From Vibrio natriegens NBRC 15636 = ATCC 14048 = DSM 759 (GTDB lineage: Bacteria; Pseudomonadota; Gammaproteobacteria; Enterobacterales; Vibrionaceae): DNA of 64,000 bases. The stretch covers positions 434,001 to 498,000 of the forward strand of contig NZ_CP141822.1 in NCBI RefSeq assembly GCF_035621455.1, given 5' to 3'. Within the stretch, counting starts at the first letter, position 1. Each line of letters begins with the position of its first letter. The position numbers and the translations under genes were made by a program. Of this stretch, positions 21,658 through 31,647 are shown in pieces. Below the pieces are notes generated by a model, which saw only the letters and a program-made list of their open reading frames with translations, had not been told where the DNA came from and made no database searches.

Positions 21658-21698
21658 CTCAAGGTTAAAGTCATTGCTTTTGTTAGTGTGTTATTAAC

Positions 21699-22520
21699 AT
21701 GAGCAAGGTAGACGACAAAGGTCAGGAAACGAAGACGTTGTTGAATATTGCACTAAATGAAGAGCGACTGAACACAGATAATAATCGTGGTCGCAAAAAT
21801 AAAATCTTAGGTGCGCTATTTTTTGTCGTAGTTTTGACTTTAATTAGTTCTGTTTTGTACTCGGCGATCAGTTGGATGTGGGATGACCAAAGACTTCCTC
21901 TATCCAAAATAGTGCTCCAAGGAGAGTTGGAGTATATCAAAGCTGATGATGTTCAAACTGCATTCAGCAGAATTGACCACATTGGTACGTTTATGTCACA
22001 AGACATCGATGTATTACAGCAAAGTGTTGAAGCCTTGCCATGGGTTGCTCATGCAGCAATTCGAAAGCAATGGCCAGATACAGTAAAAGTTTTTTTGACA
22101 GAGCATCATCCTGAAGCCATTTGGAATGGCAACGAGTTGTTGGATAAAAACGGCTTGGTATTCGACGGGGATGTTGGTCTGGTAAAGGAAGATAAAGTTA
22201 AGCTGTATGGACCTAAAGATAGCGGCCCTGAGGTTTTACAAACCTACCGTGATTTGAGTCCTAAGTTTCAGCAACTAGGTTTAGCGATATCGTCTCTGGT
22301 ATTAAATGAGCGACGAGCTTGGCAAATCATCCTTGAAAACGGTATTCGATTAGAGCTCGGTAAAGAGTCTCTTCTTGAGCGTATAGAGCGTTTTTTCTCA
22401 CTCTATAACAAGCTTGGTAGTGACACGCAAAGAATCAGTTATATCGATCTCAGGTACGATACAGGAGCTGCAGTCGGTTGGTTTCCTGAAGAAGAGTTAG
22501 AAGAGAGTACAGATGACTAA
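21699..22520 (+). CDS. ftsQ: Cell division protein FtsQ
   Basis: FtsQ links the early and late divisome proteins through the FtsQLB complex. The 273-residue protein has a cytoplasmic tail (1-34), one membrane helix (about 36-56, ILGALFFVVVLTLISSVLYSA region), a POTRA domain (about 67-140, beginning LSKIVLQGELEYIKADDVQTAF) and a beta domain (VKVFLTEHHPEAIWNGNELLDKNG...). The N-terminal tail is rich in charged residues. It overlaps ftsA by eight bases. Confidence 0.95.
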   Translation: MSKVDDKGQETKTLLNIALNEERLNTDNNRGRKNKILGALFFVVVLTLISSVLYSAISWMWDDQRLPLSKIVLQGELEYIKADDVQTAFSRIDHIGTFMSQDIDVLQQSVEALPWVAHAAIRKQWPDTVKVFLTEHHPEAIWNGNELLDKNGLVFDGDVGLVKEDKVKLYGPKDSGPEVLQTYRDLSPKFQQLGLAISSLVLNERRAWQIILENGIRLELGKESLLERIERFFSLYNKLGSDTQRISYIDLRYDTGAAVGWFPEEELEESTDD

Positions 22521-23775
22521 GGCCGCAGACGACAACATTATTGTTGGTCTTGATATAGGCACTGCAACCGTATCAGCTCTAGTGGGCGAAATTTTACCAG
22601 ATGGCCAAATTAATATAATTGGTGCGGGTAGTAGCCCTTCGCGCGGCATGGACAAAGGTGGCGTGAATGACTTGGAGTCGGTTGTAAAATCAGTACAACG
22701 CGCAATTGATCAAGCTGAGTTAATGGCCGAGTGCCAAATCAGCCGAGTATTCATTTCGTTGTCTGGTAAGCATATCGCAAGCCGAATCGAAAAAGGTATG
22801 GGTACGATATCTGATGAGGAAGTTTCTCAAGAGGATATGGACAGAGCTATCCATACCGCAAAATCAATTAAAATCGGTGATGAACAGCGAATCCTTCATG
22901 TGATTCCACAAGAGTTTACCATCGACTACCAGGAAGGGATTAAAAACCCGCTTGGTCTCTCTGGGGTAAGAATGGAAGTAAGTGTCCATCTTATCACCTG
23001 CCATAATGACATGGCGCGCAATATCATTAAGGCGGTAGAACGTTGCGGCCTTAAGGTAGAGCAACTTGTATTTTCTGGGCTTGCTGCAAGTAATGCAGTA
23101 ATTACCGAGGATGAAAGAGAGCTTGGAGTTTGTGTGGTCGATATTGGCGCAGGCACGATGGATGTTGCAATCTGGACGGGTGGTGCGCTACGTCACACAG
23201 AAGTATTTTCGTACGCGGGAAATGCGGTAACAAGCGATATTGCTTTTGCTTTTGGTACGCCAGTAAGCGATGCTGAAGAAATAAAAGTAAAATATGGCTG
23301 TGCTTTAAGTGAACTGGTCAGTAAGGATGACACGGTTAACGTTCCAAGCGTAGGTGGGCGACCTTCACGTAGTCTGCAACGTCAAACATTGTCAGAAGTG
23401 ATAGAGCCACGCTACTCTGAGCTTATGGGACTGGTTAACCAAACGATCGATACCGTTCAGGCAAAATTACGCGCAGAGGGCATTAAGCACCATCTGGCAG
23501 CCGGTGTAGTACTGACTGGCGGCGCTGCGCAAATGGACGGGGTCGTCGAATGTGCGGAACGCGTATTCCGCAACCAAGTAAGGGTCGGCAAACCGCTCGA
23601 AGTCAGCGGCTTAACTGACTATGTAAAAGAGCCGTACCATTCTACGGCAGTTGGATTACTTCATTACGCAAGAGACATGCAGTCCAGCGACGATAGCGAT
23701 TACAATGAACCTAAACGCTCATCTGTTACTGGCTTTTTCGGTAAATTGCGTAACTGGATACAAAAAGAGTTTTAA
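22513..23775 (+). CDS. ftsA: Cell division protein FtsA
   Basis: FtsA is the actin-like ATPase that tethers FtsZ to the inner membrane. The 420-residue sequence has the actin-family phosphate loops (IIVGLDIGTATVSALVGE, about residues 9-26; CVVDIGAGTMDVAIW, about 207-221), the adenosine motif GVVLTGGAAQMDG (about 335-347) and a C-terminal amphipathic helix (FGKLRNWIQKEF) that serves as membrane anchor. It sits between ftsQ and ftsZ in the usual order. Confidence 0.97.
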   Translation: MTKAADDNIIVGLDIGTATVSALVGEILPDGQINIIGAGSSPSRGMDKGGVNDLESVVKSVQRAIDQAELMAECQISRVFISLSGKHIASRIEKGMGTISDEEVSQEDMDRAIHTAKSIKIGDEQRILHVIPQEFTIDYQEGIKNPLGLSGVRMEVSVHLITCHNDMARNIIKAVERCGLKVEQLVFSGLAASNAVITEDERELGVCVVDIGAGTMDVAIWTGGALRHTEVFSYAGNAVTSDIAFAFGTPVSDAEEIKVKYGCALSELVSKDDTVNVPSVGGRPSRSLQRQTLSEVIEPRYSELMGLVNQTIDTVQAKLRAEGIKHHLAAGVVLTGGAAQMDGVVECAERVFRNQVRVGKPLEVSGLTDYVKEPYHSTAVGLLHYARDMQSSDDSDYNEPKRSSVTGFFGKLRNWIQKEF

Positions 23776-23805
23776 CCTGAGTTGCAGGATAAACGGAGAC
23801 AACAC

Positions 23806-25041
23806 ATGTTTGAACCGATGATGGAAATGTCTGACGATGCAGTAATCAAGGTCGTTGGAGTTGGTGGCGGCGGTGGTAACGCTGTTGAACACATGGTGCG
23901 TGAATCCATCGAAGGTGTGGAATTCATCAGCGTTAACACTGATGCGCAAGCACTTCGTAAGACAAGCGTTGGCAATGTTATTCAGATTGGTGGTGATATC
24001 ACCAAAGGTCTGGGTGCAGGTGCGAATCCACAGGTCGGCCGTGAGGCAGCTCTCGAAGATAGAGACAGAATTAAAGATTCCATAACTGGTGCCGATATGG
24101 TTTTTATCGCAGCAGGTATGGGTGGTGGTACAGGTACTGGTGCAGCTCCTGTTATCGCTGAAGTAGCCAAAGAGCTAGGCATTCTTACTGTTGCAGTGGT
24201 AACTAAACCATTCAGCTTTGAAGGTAAGAAGCGTTTGGCGTTTGCTGAACAAGGTATCGATGAGCTTTCTAAACACGTTGACTCATTGATTACGATTCCA
24301 AACGAAAAGCTACTTAAAGTTCTTGGTCGTGGCGTGACGTTGCTAGAAGCGTTTGCAAGTGCGAATGATGTTCTTAAAAATGCAGTACAAGGTATTGCGG
24401 AACTAATTACTCGTCCGGGTATGATCAACGTCGACTTTGCTGACGTACGTACTGTTATGTCTGAAATGGGCCACGCAATGATGGGTAGCGGTATCGCGAA
24501 AGGCGAAGACCGCGCTGAAGAAGCGGCTGAAATGGCAATTTCTAGTCCACTTCTGGAAGACATCGATCTAGCTGGTGCACGTGGTGTTCTTGTTAACATT
24601 ACTGCTGGCTTGGATATGCGTCTTGACGAGTTTGAGACAGTGGGTAATACAGTTAAGGCATTTGCTTCTGATAATGCAACTGTAGTTATCGGTACTTCTC
24701 TAGACCCAGATATGACGGATGAAATCCGCGTAACTGTTGTAGCGACAGGTATTGGTAACGAGAGAAAACCAGATATCACCCTTGTTGCTGGTGGTAAAGC
24801 GAAAGTAGCACCAACTACACAAGCTCAGCCACAACAACAAGCAATGGCAACTCAAGCTGAAGAGAAGCCGGCACAAACTCTGCAACCTCAAGTGCAAGAG
24901 AAGCCACAGGTAACTCCTCAGCCGACAAATACAGCGTCTTCTGCTCCTGCTTCGTCGAGCCAAAGCTCCGCGGCACCAAAGCAAGAGAAAGAGAGCGGTT
25001 ATTTAGATATTCCGGCATTCTTGCGTCGCCAGGCTGATTAA
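23806..25041 (+). CDS. ftsZ: Cell division protein FtsZ
   Basis: FtsZ is the tubulin-like GTPase that forms the Z ring. The tubulin signature GGGTGTG is at residues 106-112, preceded by [15 protein letters not shown] (about 16-30) and followed by the T7 loop region [11 protein letters not shown]. After the conserved core (to about 318) comes a glutamine- and proline-rich disordered linker, and the C-terminal peptide [11 protein letters not shown] that binds FtsA and ZipA. The ATG at 23806 (GGAG upstream) gives 411 residues; a longer frame from 23782 would add eight residues without similarity. Confidence 0.98.
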   Translation: MFEPMMEMSDDAVIKVVGVGGGGGNAVEHMVRESIEGVEFISVNTDAQALRKTSVGNVIQIGGDITKGLGAGANPQVGREAALEDRDRIKDSITGADMVFIAAGMGGGTGTGAAPVIAEVAKELGILTVAVVTKPFSFEGKKRLAFAEQGIDELSKHVDSLITIPNEKLLKVLGRGVTLLEAFASANDVLKNAVQGIAELITRPGMINVDFADVRTVMSEMGHAMMGSGIAKGEDRAEEAAEMAISSPLLEDIDLAGARGVLVNITAGLDMRLDEFETVGNTVKAFASDNATVVIGTSLDPDMTDEIRVTVVATGIGNERKPDITLVAGGKAKVAPTTQAQPQQQAMATQAEEKPAQTLQPQVQEKPQVTPQPTNTASSAPASSSQSSAAPKQEKESGYLDIPAFLRRQAD

Positions 25042-25057
25042 TCTTTAACCCATAAAT

Positions 25058-25085
25058 TTGACATGGTTCAAAATTATGGTAGCAT
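25058..25085 (+). promoter_or_regulatory. Probable promoter of lpxC
   Basis: TTGACA (25058-25063) is a perfect -35 hexamer; TAGCAT (25080-25085) lies 16 bases downstream and matches -10 at four positions. Transcripts would start just before the hairpin at 25087, about 50 bases before lpxC. Confidence 0.5.
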
Positions 25086-25086
25086 T

Positions 25087-25118
25087 CACGGTCGACGTTA
25101 CAGACGACCGTGTTTTGT
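25087..25118 (+). terminator. Hairpin between ftsZ and lpxC (possible terminator)
   Basis: CACGGTCG (25087-25094) pairs with CGACCGTG (25105-25112) across a 10-base loop, followed by TTTTG. The T tract is short, so it may end dcw transcripts only partly or act as a 5' structure of lpxC mRNA. Confidence 0.45.
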
Positions 25119-25142
25119 AGCACACTTTAGAGAGGCAAGCAG

Positions 25143-26060
25143 ATGATCAGACAACGTACTCTGAAAGAAATAGTGAAAACAACTGGTGTGGGTCTCCACT
25201 CTGGTCGTAAAGTCACGCTTACTCTGCGCCCGGCTGCTGCAAATACAGGTATCATTTACCGTCGTACAGATGTAAATCCACCTGTAGATTTTCCAGCTGA
25301 TCCTGCGTCTGTGCGTGACACTATGCTATGTACTGCATTAGTTAACGACGAAGGCGTGCGTATTTCAACAGTTGAGCACTTGAATGCTGCGCTCGCTGGT
25401 ATGGGTATCGACAACATTGTTGTTGAAGTAGACGCTCCTGAAATTCCAATTATGGATGGTAGCGCAAGCCCATTTGTATACTTGCTTCAACAAGCAGGTA
25501 TCGAAATGCAAAATGCTCCCAAGCGTTTTATCCGCATTAAAAAACCAGTTCGTTTCGAAGATGGCGATAAGTGGGCAGAGTTTGTTCCATTTAACGGCTT
25601 CCGTATGGACTTCGAGATTGAATTTAACCACCCTGCAATTGAGTCTGACGAGCAGCGCCTGTTGTTTGACTTCTCATCTAAAGGGTTTGTTCGCGAGATT
25701 TCTCGTGCACGTACGTTTGGTTTTATGCGTGATATTGAATATCTACAGTCTCAGAACTTAGTTTTGGGTGGTAGCTTTGATAACGCTATCGTACTGGATG
25801 ATTACCGAATTCTTAATGAAGAAGGTCTGCGTTTTGATAATGAGTTCGTTACTCATAAAGTATTGGACGCAATTGGTGACCTTTACATGTGTGGACACCC
25901 AATTATTGGTGAGTTCCGTGCATTCAAATCAGGTCACGGTCTAAACAACCAACTTCTACGTGCTGTTCTGGCTGATCAGGAAGCATGGGAATGGACTACA
26001 TTCGAAGAAGAAGCGGGTTCTCCAGTCGCATTTGCAGAGCCAAATATGGTATTAGCATAA
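25143..26060 (+). CDS. lpxC: UDP-3-O-acyl-N-acetylglucosamine deacetylase LpxC
   Basis: LpxC performs the committed step of lipid A synthesis, a zinc-dependent deacetylation. The 305-residue protein shows the N-terminal [17 protein letters not shown] motif, the zinc His in TVEHLNAAL (H79), and the second metal and catalytic region [34 protein letters not shown] (about residues 237-270). It follows ftsZ as in E. coli. In E. coli its level is set by FtsH proteolysis through the C-terminal tail; the tail here ends AEPNMVLA. Confidence 0.97.
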   Translation: MIRQRTLKEIVKTTGVGLHSGRKVTLTLRPAAANTGIIYRRTDVNPPVDFPADPASVRDTMLCTALVNDEGVRISTVEHLNAALAGMGIDNIVVEVDAPEIPIMDGSASPFVYLLQQAGIEMQNAPKRFIRIKKPVRFEDGDKWAEFVPFNGFRMDFEIEFNHPAIESDEQRLLFDFSSKGFVREISRARTFGFMRDIEYLQSQNLVLGGSFDNAIVLDDYRILNEEGLRFDNEFVTHKVLDAIGDLYMCGHPIIGEFRAFKSGHGLNNQLLRAVLADQEAWEWTTFEEEAGSPVAFAEPNMVLA

Positions 26061-26075
26061 GCTTAAACTGAATTT

Positions 26076-26106
26076 AAAAAAACCAGGTCTCGACCTGGTT
26101 TTTTTC
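26076..26106. terminator. Bidirectional terminator between lpxC and dciA
   Basis: AACCAGGT (26081-26088), loop CTCG, and ACCTGGTT (26093-26100) form a hairpin flanked by seven A on the left and seven T on the right, fitting termination of both convergent genes. Confidence 0.88.
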
Positions 26107-26136
26107 TATCCAAAATTCAATCTTTTCAGCGCATTA

Positions 26137-26589
26137 TTACTTTGACTTATCAGCCATGTCAGCCAGCCTTTTCAGGCGCTCTTGAATTTTAGGTGGCGCC
26201 ATATCCGCAATAATCATTAATGATTTGGCCGCTGACTCAGTTAACGGCGGTCGCTTGGGTCTATCGTCTTGCTCGTACCGGTTGCGATAAAGGGATGGAT
26301 TAATTCGGACATCCACGCTGATCAACTTTGCATAGCCTTGAGTTCGTAGTTTATTGAGGATCATTAGGCGATCGTAGTCGATCTTCATCTTGATGGCAGC
26401 GCTAGACACATCGATCAATAGATGACCGTTACGGACATTAGCAACTCGGCAATGATCAGCCGTGCCTTTAGGCAAGATATCCTGTAAGGCTTTGTTGAGC
26501 TGCAAGATTTCTCCAGCATGCTCTTGAATCTTCTTAAACTGAGATTCAGCAATAACATCCTCTGTTGAGGTTGGTCGATGATCACGCAT
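26137..26589 (-). CDS. dciA: DciA replicative helicase loader (DUF721)
   Basis: DciA is the ancestral loader of the DnaB helicase in bacteria that lack DnaC; the Vibrio cholerae protein is an experimental model. The 150-residue sequence has the N-terminal KH-like DUF721 domain (about residues 20-105): LNKALQDILPKGTADHCRVANVRNGHLLIDVSSAAIKMKI, then LRTQGYAKLISVDVRINP, followed by a basic, probably disordered C-terminal part. It is convergent with lpxC and divergent from secA, lying in the slot that secM takes in E. coli. Confidence 0.88.
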   Translation of the reverse strand: MRDHRPTSTEDVIAESQFKKIQEHAGEILQLNKALQDILPKGTADHCRVANVRNGHLLIDVSSAAIKMKIDYDRLMILNKLRTQGYAKLISVDVRINPSLYRNRYEQDDRPKRPPLTESAAKSLMIIADMAPPKIQERLKRLADMADKSK

Positions 26590-26988
26590 AGGTAAAATCT
26601 AATTTTGTGGATATACCGCTATTCTAGAGCAGCTTTCTATCTAGGTATAGTTTACATTAGCGTCTTTATTACAATTGATTTGGACGCCGCATAATGAAAG
26701 CAAATTGATAGATTTGGAGACTTACAAATAAAAATTTGGCTAATCTATCACCACTTTCAATAAAATTTACAGAGTGCTTCAAACAAATAGGTCTATTTAT
26801 GGTTGTATCGATTAAAAATCCTTACACTAAGCCCCAATGTTTCTAAATTTAGCCTTGAAATATGGATGTTTGGACTCAATATCATTTGTTAAATGATTTA
26901 TATCAGTATTCTTAGTACCAAACTGGCAGAGACTGAAGGCATTACGAGTAGATCGGGAACGGTCTGATGAAAGAGAGATTCACGAAAA
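26590..26988. other. Divergent dciA-secA intergenic region
   Basis: I see no protein of credible length here. All reading frames from ATG on the plus strand are shorter than 20 codons and none has a signal peptide, so no SecM-like arrest peptide is visible. It holds a 9-bp inverted repeat, TGATAGATT (26706-26714) and AATCTATCA (26742-26750), and the secA ribosome site GAGAG near 26973. No promoter pair stands out. Confidence 0.6.
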
Positions 26989-29715
26989 ATGATAACTAAG
27001 CTACTGACAAAAGTTATTGGCAGTCGCAACGATCGAACACTGCGCCGCCTTAGAAAAATTGTAAAAGAAATTAATAACTATGAGCCGACATTTGAAGCTC
27101 TATCTGATGAAGAACTAAAAGCAAAGACTGTTGAATTCCGCGAGCGTCTGGACAAAGGTGAAACTCTCGATCAACTCCTTCCAGAAGCGTTTGCTACCGT
27201 TCGTGAAGCGTCTAAGCGTGTTTACGGCATGCGTCACTTCGATGTACAGCTTATTGGTGGTATGGTCCTGAATGCAGGTCAAATCGCGGAAATGCGTACA
27301 GGTGAAGGTAAAACTTTAACTGCAACTCTTCCAGCTTACCTAAACGCACTAGCGGGTAAAGGCGTTCATGTGGTAACCGTGAACGATTACTTGGCTAAAC
27401 GTGACGCAGAGACAAACCGTCCATTATTTGAATTCTTAGGTATGAGCGTTGGCATCAACGTGCCAAACATGCCACCTCAAGAGAAAAAAGAAGCGTACCA
27501 AGCTGACATCCTTTACGGAACCAACAACGAGTTTGGCTTTGATTACCTTCGTGACAACATGGCTTTCCGCAATGAAGACCGCGTACAGCGCGAGCGCTTC
27601 TTTGCCGTAGTCGATGAGGTTGACTCAATCCTTATCGATGAAGCTCGTACGCCTCTTATCATTTCTGGTCCTGCTGAAGACAGCTCTGAGCTATATACTC
27701 GAATCAACTTGCTGATTCCACATCTTGAGAGACAAGATCAAGAAGATTCAGAAGAATACCGTGGTGATGGCCACTACACGTTAGATGAAAAATCGAAACA
27801 AGTTTACCTGACTGAAACGGGTCAAGAGTTTGTCGAAGAGCTTCTGGTTAAGAACGGTTTGATGGAAGAGGGTGACACGCTTTACTCTCCAACCAATATC
27901 AGCCTACTTCACCACGTGAACGCAGCGCTGCGAGCTCATGTACTATTTGAACGCAATGTTGATTACATCGTTACTGAAGACGGTGAAGTTGTCATCGTTG
28001 ATGAACACACGGGCCGTACTATGCCAGGCCGTCGTTGGTCTGAAGGTTTGCACCAAGCTGTAGAAGCAAAAGAAGGCGTTAAGATTCAGAACGAAAACCA
28101 AACGCTGGCATCTATTACATTCCAGAACTATTTCCGTCTATACGAGAAATTGTCAGGTATGACAGGTACTGCCGACACTGAAGCGTTTGAGTTCCAGTCT
28201 ATCTATGGTTTGGAAACGGTTGTTATTCCAACCAACAAACCAATGATTCGTAATGATATGCCGGATGTGGTGTACCGTACAGAAGCTGAAAAGTTTGCCG
28301 CAATCATTGAAGATATCAAAGATCGCGTAGCAAAAGGCCAGCCAACACTAGTAGGTACAGTATCGATCGAGAAATCTGAACTGCTATCTAATGCACTTAA
28401 GAAAGCTAAGATTAAGCACAACGTACTGAACGCTAAATTCCACGAGAAAGAAGCAGAGATCGTTGCTGAAGCAGGTATGCCGGGAGCGGTGACTATCGCT
28501 ACAAACATGGCGGGTCGTGGTACCGATATCGTGCTTGGTGGTAGCTGGCAATCTAAAGTTGAAACGTTAGAAAATCCGACTCAAGAGCAAATCGACGCGA
28601 TTAAAGCGGATTGGAAAGTCGTACACGATAAAGTGCTGGAAGCGGGTGGTCTGCACATCATCGGTACAGAGCGCCACGAATCTCGTCGTATCGATAACCA
28701 GCTACGTGGTCGTTCTGGTCGTCAGGGTGATGCAGGTTCTTCACGTTTCTACCTATCAATGGAAGATTCACTACTGCGCATCTTCACTTCAGACCGCATG
28801 GCAAGTTTGATCCAAAGTGGTATGGAAGAAGGCGAAGCGATCGAATCTAAAATGCTTTCTCGCTCGATTGAAAAAGCGCAGCGTAAAGTGGAAGGTCGTA
28901 ACTTCGACATCCGTAAACAGCTACTTGAATACGATGACGTTGCGAACGATCAGCGTAAAGTCGTTTACGAGCTACGTGATGAGTTGATGAGCGTTGACGA
29001 TATCAGCGACATGATCGAGCAGAACCGCGAAGACGTGATGACGGCGATCATTGATGAATACATTCCACCACAATCTCTGGAAGATATGTGGGATGTTGAA
29101 GGTCTGCAAGAACGCCTGAAAGCGGACTTCGATCTGGATGCTCCAATTAAGCAATGGCTTGAAGAAGATGACAAACTTTACGAAGAAGCACTTCGTGAAA
29201 AGATCATTTCACTGGCTGTTGAAGTCTACAAAGCGAAAGAAGAAGTCGTTGGTGAGCAAGTACTGCGTAACTTCGAAAAATCTGTCATGCTACAGACGTT
29301 GGATACGCTTTGGAAAGAACACTTGGCAGCAATGGATCACTTGCGTCAAGGTATCCACCTACGTGGTTACGCACAGAAGAACCCGAAACAAGAGTACAAG
29401 CGTGAATCGTTTGAGTTGTTCGAAGGTTTGCTAGATGCGTTGAAATCTGATGTTATCACTGTTCTATCTCGTGTACGTGTTCAACAGCAAGAAGAAGTTG
29501 AGCGTATGGAAGAGCAACGTCGTGCGCAAGCAGAAGAAGCGGCGCGCCGTGCACAAGCTCAACATGCGGCTGCAGAAAACCAGCTTGCTGATGGTGAAGA
29601 ATCTGAAGGCGCACACCAACCTGTCGTTCGTGATGAGCGCAAAGTAGGTCGTAATGAGCCTTGTCCATGTGGCAGCGGTAAAAAGTACAAACAGTGCCAC
29701 GGAAAAATTGACTAA
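26989..29715 (+). CDS. secA: Preprotein translocase ATPase SecA
   Basis: SecA drives export of unfolded proteins through SecYEG. The 908-residue motor has Walker A in TGEGKT (residues 104-109), the DEAD-type [17 protein letters not shown] (about 207-223), a second nucleotide domain with [14 protein letters not shown] (about 504-517) and [19 protein letters not shown], and the C-terminal zinc-binding tail [13 protein letters not shown] that contacts SecB and ribosomes. The linker before the tail is rich in Glu, Gln and Ala. mutT follows after a terminator. Confidence 0.98.
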   Translation: MITKLLTKVIGSRNDRTLRRLRKIVKEINNYEPTFEALSDEELKAKTVEFRERLDKGETLDQLLPEAFATVREASKRVYGMRHFDVQLIGGMVLNAGQIAEMRTGEGKTLTATLPAYLNALAGKGVHVVTVNDYLAKRDAETNRPLFEFLGMSVGINVPNMPPQEKKEAYQADILYGTNNEFGFDYLRDNMAFRNEDRVQRERFFAVVDEVDSILIDEARTPLIISGPAEDSSELYTRINLLIPHLERQDQEDSEEYRGDGHYTLDEKSKQVYLTETGQEFVEELLVKNGLMEEGDTLYSPTNISLLHHVNAALRAHVLFERNVDYIVTEDGEVVIVDEHTGRTMPGRRWSEGLHQAVEAKEGVKIQNENQTLASITFQNYFRLYEKLSGMTGTADTEAFEFQSIYGLETVVIPTNKPMIRNDMPDVVYRTEAEKFAAIIEDIKDRVAKGQPTLVGTVSIEKSELLSNALKKAKIKHNVLNAKFHEKEAEIVAEAGMPGAVTIATNMAGRGTDIVLGGSWQSKVETLENPTQEQIDAIKADWKVVHDKVLEAGGLHIIGTERHESRRIDNQLRGRSGRQGDAGSSRFYLSMEDSLLRIFTSDRMASLIQSGMEEGEAIESKMLSRSIEKAQRKVEGRNFDIRKQLLEYDDVANDQRKVVYELRDELMSVDDISDMIEQNREDVMTAIIDEYIPPQSLEDMWDVEGLQERLKADFDLDAPIKQWLEEDDKLYEEALREKIISLAVEVYKAKEEVVGEQVLRNFEKSVMLQTLDTLWKEHLAAMDHLRQGIHLRGYAQKNPKQEYKRESFELFEGLLDALKSDVITVLSRVRVQQQEEVERMEEQRRAQAEEAARRAQAQHAAAENQLADGEESEGAHQPVVRDERKVGRNEPCPCGSGKKYKQCHGKID

Positions 29716-29739
29716 CAGAGTTTAGTCACATATTGATAA

Positions 29740-29765
29740 AGAGTCGCTTAGGCGGCTCTTTTTTT
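29740..29765 (+). terminator. Rho-independent terminator after secA
   Basis: AGAGTCGC (29740-29747), loop TTAG, and GCGGCTCT (29752-29759) pair with one G-T, followed by seven T. Confidence 0.85.
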
Positions 29766-29841
29766 AAGTAAATTTTATTGCTCCCCATAGTGCCATCTTA
29801 ATGCAGGGCGGGAAGCAGTTCATTTTTAGGAAACGTTCTCC

Positions 29842-30243
29842 ATGAAAAGAATTCACATCGTTGCGGCGATCATTTTTAACCAAGATAAATCGCAGATCTT
29901 CATTACTAAACGTCCTGACGATAAACATAAAGGCGGATTTTGGGAGTTTCCTGGTGGAAAAGTAGAGCCGGAAGAGTCTGTGGAGCAGGCGATGATTCGT
30001 GAGCTGGAAGAAGAAGTCGGGATCAACGTGACAGAACAGTCTTTGTTTGAGCACCTTGAGTACGACTATCCAGACAAATCTCTGAAGTTCGATTTTATCT
30101 CCGTCACTTCTTTTGAAAATGAACCATACGGTAAAGAAGGTCAGGAAGGGCGCTGGGTTGATATCAAGAGCTTGCCTGAATATGCATTTCCGGAAGCCAA
30201 TGTGCCAATCCTTGAGCGTGTTGTACAAGAGTTTTCTTCATAG
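29842..30243 (+). CDS. mutT: 8-oxo-dGTP diphosphatase MutT
   Basis: MutT hydrolyses 8-oxo-dGTP to the monophosphate and so prevents A:T to C:G mutations. The 133-residue protein has the Nudix box GGKVEPEESVEQAMIREL with EEEVG (about residues 38-60), preceded by the substrate-contact region FWEFPGG. Its place after secA matches E. coli. It lies 113 bases before dapB, without a clear terminator between. Confidence 0.93.
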   Translation: MKRIHIVAAIIFNQDKSQIFITKRPDDKHKGGFWEFPGGKVEPEESVEQAMIRELEEEVGINVTEQSLFEHLEYDYPDKSLKFDFISVTSFENEPYGKEGQEGRWVDIKSLPEYAFPEANVPILERVVQEFSS

Positions 30244-30304
30244 TTTCGACATTAATCATCTTGTGGTTCGCAAGGTATGTTGTTAGTTTAAAAAGATTGA
30301 GCGA

Positions 30305-30346
30305 AACGAGAGAAACGAGTATAGGTCTCGTTATCCAGAGAAGGAG
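30305..30346 (+). promoter_or_regulatory. Alternative hairpins and ribosome site in the dapB leader
   Basis: AACGAG occurs at 30305-30310 and 30314-30319; either copy can pair with CTCGTT (30327-30332), so two hairpins are mutually exclusive. The strong ribosome site GAGAAGGAGA follows at 30337-30346. It is far too short to be a lysine riboswitch. Confidence 0.4.
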
Positions 30347-30350
30347 ATAA

Positions 30351-31166
<816 letters not shown>

Positions 31167-31180
31167 TTACATAATTATTC

Positions 31181-31203
31181 GCCGGCGTAAGCCGGCTTTT
31201 TTA
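31181..31203 (+). terminator. Rho-independent terminator after dapB
   Basis: GCCGGC (31181-31186), loop GTAA, GCCGGC (31191-31196), then six T. The stem is short but all G-C. Confidence 0.85.
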
Positions 31204-31647
31204 TATCTCTAGGTATAGATGTAAAATAAATGATTTAATAACGCTACCATTCTCACGTTAGTTTAGTGGTGTTTTTAGCGGTTTTGTTGTCTATGCTGTC
31301 TATATGGCTTAAAAAGTATAGTTATTTTTGGTTGGTTAACGTTTGCGTAAAAATCTCATCTGATTTTGTGATCTGTATAAAGTTCAAATTTGTAAAATTC
31401 ACAAAAAAGTCATCCCTTTCCATATAGAGATGTCTAAAACTTGTTGTTTTGGGGGTTATTCTACCTAAACGTCCTTACTTGCTAGAAAAGCATAATTTAT
31501 TTTTAATTGCTTGTTGACAGGTTTCCTGTCCGTCTTTAGAATACCGCCAATTTGTCTGAAGTACCTATTTATGTAGATTTTATAGGTAAAGGAAGGCATG
31601 TTTGCACTTTGATTTATTTTTTTTGCATTTTTATTCTGGAGGTTGTC
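31204..31647 (+). promoter_or_regulatory. Long carAB upstream region and leader
   Basis: About 440 bases without a supported gene. The right part carries the promoter at 31514-31542 and an approximately 100-base leader with a weak stem TACCTAT (31562-31568) / ATAGGTA (31582-31588), a five-codon frame ATG-TTT-GCA-CTT-TGA (31598-31612) behind GGAAGG, and a T-rich tract. The AT-rich bases before the -35 are where ArgR sites lie in E. coli, but I see no good ARG box. Confidence 0.5.
31514..31542 (+). promoter_or_regulatory. Promoter of carAB
   Basis: TTGACA (31514-31519) and TAGAAT (31537-31542) with a 17-base spacer: a perfect -35, five of six at -10, ideal spacing. The start point would be near 31549, about 100 bases before carA. 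Confidence 0.75.

Noticed and set aside
26862..26915. 17-codon frame upstream of secA as a SecM analogue
   Set aside because: Its product has no signal peptide and no proline-rich arrest motif, and no ribosome site precedes it.
26967..26999. 10-codon frame overlapping the secA start
   Set aside because: It could be a coupling peptide, but the supposed start lacks its own ribosome site and the overlap is easily due to chance.
31371..31410. Possible ArgR boxes upstream of carA
   Set aside because: Only one half of the 18-bp ARG consensus is recognisable, and the place is far from the promoter.
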